Shown one piece after another: positions 60,952 to 64,000 of a DNA stretch of 64,000 bases. The notes below the pieces were generated by a model that was not told the DNA's origin, did no database searches, and worked only from the letters and a program-made list of their open reading frames with translations. How positions within the stretch are numbered: the first letter of the stretch is position 1; each line of letters starts with the position of its first letter. Origin of the DNA: Neobacillus cucumis (GTDB taxonomy: Bacteria > Bacillota > Bacilli > Bacillales > Cytobacillaceae); the NCBI RefSeq assembly GCF_002860255.1, contig NZ_PGVE01000078.1, positions 1 through 64,000 of the forward strand, written 5' to 3'. Made by a program: the position numbers and the translations under genes.

Positions 60952-61656
60952 TTGGGCCTTAATAGTATCTCTTCTCCCAACAGAAAAACACTTGGGAAAG
61001 TAGCCTATGATAAAATCCGAGAAGAAATTATTACATTGAACTTTAAGCCTGGACAGATGTTGTCGGAAAGTGAACTGGCTTCTGTTTTAGGGGTAAGTCG
61101 TACACCCATTCGTGAAGCATTTTTAATGCTTCTGCAAGAAGAGTTACTTGAAATCCTTCCACAGCGGGGAGCACGGATTGCCTTAATATCTGTAAAGAAA
61201 GTGGAAGAAGCCAGATTTGTTAGAGAGAGTCTGGAGATCAGTGCTTTCAAATCAGTTGCTCGAAACTGGAATGCAGATGATTTACGTTATAAAGAAATTC
61301 AAGAAAAAGCGTTTGAATTAATTGGAAAACAACAAAAAGCCGCTTCAAAGGGAGAAAATATAGAATTTCTGCAATTAGATGAAACCTTTCATCAAATCTT
61401 CTTGGAACTATTGGAAAACCAAACATTAATTTCTGTTGTTTCACAGATGAGAGGTCATTTAAACCGAATGCGATACTTAGAGTTAAAAACACCAAACCAT
61501 ATGGAAAATGTGGTAAGTCAACATCAAAGTATTCTTAAAGCTATTTTTTCTAATAATGAAGAGGAAACAGAGAAATTATTGCGGCACCATTTTAGCCATA
61601 AAAAAGACGAATTACCACAAGTAATAGAAATGTATTCAGATTATTTTATTTCTTAA
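60952..61656 (+). CDS. GntR-family (FadR type) regulator of the aldonate locus
   Basis: The 234-aa protein has a winged helix (VAYDKIREEIITLNFKPGQM, SELASVLGVSRTPIREAFLM) and a FadR/FCD effector domain with the metal-binding histidines LDETFHQIFLELL and HQSI. The frame opens with GTG at 60943 inside the AAAGAGG site, so TTG at 60952 is preferred. It probably controls the flanking sugar-acid genes, with an aldonate or KDG derivative as inducer. Confidence 0.88.
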   Translation: MGLNSISSPNRKTLGKVAYDKIREEIITLNFKPGQMLSESELASVLGVSRTPIREAFLMLLQEELLEILPQRGARIALISVKKVEEARFVRESLEISAFKSVARNWNADDLRYKEIQEKAFELIGKQQKAASKGENIEFLQLDETFHQIFLELLENQTLISVVSQMRGHLNRMRYLELKTPNHMENVVSQHQSILKAIFSNNEEETEKLLRHHFSHKKDELPQVIEMYSDYFIS

Positions 61657-61692
61657 CTGGACGGGCTTAAAACGATCTATAAGGAACTTACG

Positions 61693-61726
61693 AAAAAATC
61701 GACAAGCATCAGCCTGTCGATTTTTT
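61693..61726. terminator. bidirectional terminator
   Basis: AAAAAATCGACA and TGTCGATTTTTT form a 12-bp perfect stem. It lies between the convergent gntR and second dehydrogenase genes. Confidence 0.9.
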
Positions 61727-61731
61727 AAAAT

Positions 61732-62745
61732 TTATAATTCGACAATGGCCTTAATTACCTTGGCCTCTGGGGTTAGCCACTCTTCAAATTGATTAATCAT
61801 TTCATCAAAGGCTGCACGATGTGTAATATACGAGTCAATGTCCACTCCGCCATTTTGGATTGTCTTCACTACATATTCAAAATCTTCCCGAGTAGCATTG
61901 CGGCTTCCCATTAATGTCAGTTCTTTTTTATGGAAATCAGGGTCATCGAATAAAATATTACCTTTGGTTAAACCAACAAAAATTAATTTTCCACCATGTG
62001 CAGGAAAGTTAAAGGCATCTGCCATAGATTTGTTATTTCCAGTTGCGTCAAATACGACAGTAGGCATTTCTCCCTTTGTCAATTCCTTCAAGGTCTCCAT
62101 CGGATGATCCAATGCGTTCACCGTATAATCGACATGGGCCCATTGACTACAAAATGTCAATCGTTCTTCGTTAACATCCATTGCAATGACGGTTGCACCC
62201 TCTTGCTTAGCAAAAGCCATCACACCTAAACCAATAGGACCAGCACCAATGACTAAAACATACTCTCCTTGCTTAAGTTCAGACCGTCTTATGGCATGCG
62301 CCCCTATACTTAGAGGTTCGATCATCGCAGATTGGTCTAGAGTAAGCTCATTTGTTTTAACTAAATGATTGTATGGAACTGAAATCCATTCACTCATACC
62401 GCCTTCCATGTGTACACCCAATACTTTCATATCTGTACAGCAATTTGTTTTTCCATTTCTGCACGCTATACATTCACCGCATTCCATGTACGGAATGACC
62501 GATACCTGATCGCCTGCCTTTAGACCAGCTGGGTTGGAACCGATGGATTCAATTTCACCAGAAAGTTCATGACCAAGTACACGTGGATAGCTGAAAAAAG
62601 GTTGATTCCCTCTGTATGCATGGTAATCCGTTCCGCATACTCCAATCCGGCGAATACGAACTAAAGCTTCTCCTGTTTTCACAACAGGTGGTTCAACTTC
62701 AACCATTTTAAATAGATTAGGATGTTCACAAACAATACTTTTCAT
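61732..62745 (-). CDS. second zinc-dependent sugar-acid dehydrogenase
   Basis: A 337-aa medium-chain dehydrogenase. Catalytic zinc ligands are C37 and H59-E60; structural ligands are C89, C92, C95 and C103. The NAD fold is GAGPIGLGVM. It is only moderately similar to the dehydrogenase at 56837. It follows the altronate dehydratase-family gene by 28 bp, so it probably oxidises the stereoisomer (L-galactonate or similar) that feeds that branch. Confidence 0.82.
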   Translation of the reverse strand: MKSIVCEHPNLFKMVEVEPPVVKTGEALVRIRRIGVCGTDYHAYRGNQPFFSYPRVLGHELSGEIESIGSNPAGLKAGDQVSVIPYMECGECIACRNGKTNCCTDMKVLGVHMEGGMSEWISVPYNHLVKTNELTLDQSAMIEPLSIGAHAIRRSELKQGEYVLVIGAGPIGLGVMAFAKQEGATVIAMDVNEERLTFCSQWAHVDYTVNALDHPMETLKELTKGEMPTVVFDATGNNKSMADAFNFPAHGGKLIFVGLTKGNILFDDPDFHKKELTLMGSRNATREDFEYVVKTIQNGGVDIDSYITHRAAFDEMINQFEEWLTPEAKVIKAIVEL

Positions 62746-62773
62746 CAGAAAGACACTCCTTTAATTTAGTTTT

Positions 62774-64000
62774 TTATAAAATGACACCGTCTTTGAAAAT
62801 ACTAATTTCTTTAAAACCAAATCGCTCATTATTGGTTTTCTTTTCACCTGATGCGATAGCCAGGATATATTGGAATAAATCAGCTTTTAATTCATCCATG
62901 CTTTTTCCCTCGATCAACTGTCCCGCATTATAGTCAATCCAATTCCTTTTCCGGTTGGCTAAATCGGAATTTGTAGCTATTTTCATAGTGGGTACCGGTC
63001 CGCCAAAGGGTGTTCCTCTTCCTGTTGTGAATAATACGATATGAGCTCCGGCCGCTGCCAATGCTGTAACAGAGACAAGGTCATTACCTGGGGCGTTTAT
63101 TAAATTCAATCCAGGTTTTACTACCCGTTCACCATACGAACTGACATCAACAACAAGAGCATGCCCCCCTTTTTGAGTACAGCCGAGAGACTTTTCCTCC
63201 AGTGTACTGATTCCGCCTGCTTTATTTCCAGGTGAAGGGTTTTCATAAATTTCCTGATCGTGACGAATAAAATATTGTTTAAAATCATTAACTAAATGAA
63301 CAATTTTATCAAAGGTTTCTTCATTTTCTGCCCGACTCATTAAGATGGTTTCTGCTCCGAACATCTCTGGTACTTCTGTTAAGATTGTGGTCCCGCCATC
63401 TGCTACAATTAAGTCTGAAACCGCTCCAACCAACGGATTGGCTGTAATCCCAGAAAAACCATCAGAACCGCCGCATTTCAATCCTACTTTTAGCTTTGAT
63501 ACAGGTACCGGCTGGCGTTTGAATCGCTCGGCATACCCGACTAATTCTTCAATTAAACCTAAACCGACGTTTAATTCATCTTCCACTTCCTGAGATTTCA
63601 TGAACTTAATACGATCAGGAGGATACACCCCAATGACCTCTTTAAAATATTCAATTTGATTGTTTTCACATCCCAGCCCAACAACCAAAACACCTGCTGC
63701 ATTAGGATGGTGAACCAAAGAAGCGAGTAATTTCTGTGTGTTAGACAAATCATCCCCTAACTGGGAACAGCCAAAGGGATGAGGGAAATGATAGATTCCA
63801 TCAATTCCGCGATCCTTGAAACTTTCATGGGCCATTTTAGCCAGTAATTCACATGTTTTATTAATGCAGCCTACCGTATTAATAATCCAGATCTCATTTC
63901 GAATTCCAGCTTCCCCGTTTTCGCGAATATATCCCTGGAAGGTATGCTCCGATTTTTCTCTCCCACCTTGTGGACTGACTGGTTCATAGGTATAATCCAG
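62774..64000 (-). CDS. uxaA: altronate dehydratase family protein (UxaA), 5' part beyond window
   Basis: At least 408 codons are visible. The reading frame continues past an internal Met at 63835 up to the right edge (DYTYEPVSPQGG, HTFQGYIRENGEAGIRNEIW), so the gene is cut by the window, not short. It contains the UxaA hallmarks GLKCGGSDGFSGITANP and FTTGRGTPFGGPVP. The enzyme dehydrates D-altronate (or galactarate-type acids) to KDG. It pairs with the adjacent dehydrogenase. Confidence 0.92.
   Translation of the reverse strand: MDYTYEPVSPQGGREKSEHTFQGYIRENGEAGIRNEIWIINTVGCINKTCELLAKMAHESFKDRGIDGIYHFPHPFGCSQLGDDLSNTQKLLASLVHHPNAAGVLVVGLGCENNQIEYFKEVIGVYPPDRIKFMKSQEVEDELNVGLGLIEELVGYAERFKRQPVPVSKLKVGLKCGGSDGFSGITANPLVGAVSDLIVADGGTTILTEVPEMFGAETILMSRAENEETFDKIVHLVNDFKQYFIRHDQEIYENPSPGNKAGGISTLEEKSLGCTQKGGHALVVDVSSYGERVVKPGLNLINAPGNDLVSVTALAAAGAHIVLFTTGRGTPFGGPVPTMKIATNSDLANRKRNWIDYNAGQLIEGKSMDELKADLFQYILAIASGEKKTNNERFGFKEISIFKDGVIL

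Noticed and set aside
63835-63837. Start codon of the altronate dehydratase-family protein at the Met encoded here
   Set aside because: The frame continues upstream to the window edge with clear UxaA-family sequence, so this is an internal Met and the gene is cut by the edge.

Overview
The window is a low-GC Firmicute chromosome, almost certainly a spore-forming Bacillaceae member (Bacillus, Neobacillus or Mesobacillus type). It holds the replication origin with the canonical Bacillus order rpmH-dnaA-dnaN-rlbA(yaaA)-recF-remB-gyrB-gyrA. Sporulation-linked genes (spoIIIJ, jag, noc, soj, spo0J, yyaC) and a complete walRKHIJ locus are also present. The species cannot be fixed from sequence reading alone.

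Layout. Positions 1-110 (minus strand) are the promoter and leader of a ribosomal RNA operon that lies just off the left edge. Positions 171-9477 (minus strand) are gyrA, gyrB, remB, recF, rlbA, dnaN and dnaA. The origin lies in two parts: DnaA-boxes upstream of dnaA (about 9.66-9.98 kb), and a DUE with DnaA-trio and boxes in the dnaA-dnaN gap (about 7.93-8.08 kb). Positions 10.2-34.4 kb (plus strand) are the conserved core: rpmH, rnpA, spoIIIJ, jag, mnmE, mnmG, rsmG, noc, soj-spo0J, a DUF554 protein, yyaC (minus), an MscS channel, yyzM, a molybdopterin oxidoreductase, ychF, rpsF-ssb-rpsR, yybS, gdpP, rplI, dnaC and purA. A tRNA cluster (Lys, Glu, Asp, Phe) with an extra truncated tRNA-Lys half follows at 34.5-35.1 kb. 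Positions 35.4-44.8 kb hold an M23 peptidase, the essential two-component locus walR-walK-walH-walI-walJ, an HtrA-type protease, a small CxxH/CxxC protein and rlmH.

Downstream of rlmH the genome becomes accessory. It holds a LysR regulator, two divergent near-identical cassettes (acyl-CoA thioesterase plus an unknown 123-residue protein), an EAL-domain protein coupled to a two-TM SLATT-like protein, and a GDP-L-fucose module (fcl, manC, gmd, GT10 fucosyltransferase). An UlaG-like hydrolase, an Lrp regulator and a sugar-acid catabolic locus (two zinc dehydrogenases, mannonate dehydratase, KDPG aldolase, KDG kinase, GntR regulator, altronate-dehydratase-family protein cut by the right edge) follow. 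Repeats resembling SCC-type attachment sites occur at the rlmH 3' end, at 50.38 kb and at 55.13 kb. They suggest that this region grew by site-specific insertion at rlmH, although no recombinase gene remains in the window.

Replication and segregation signals are spread through the window: oriC boxes, two further DnaA-box clusters (jag-mnmE and rlmH upstream), two perfect parS sites (inside spo0J and walK), one single-mismatch parS (48.46 kb) and a parS-like palindrome before ssb. Several dispersed repeat families are visible, including a 167-bp MITE-like element present twice. The core genes run away from the origin on both sides, whereas many accessory genes after 45 kb run head-on to the inferred fork.
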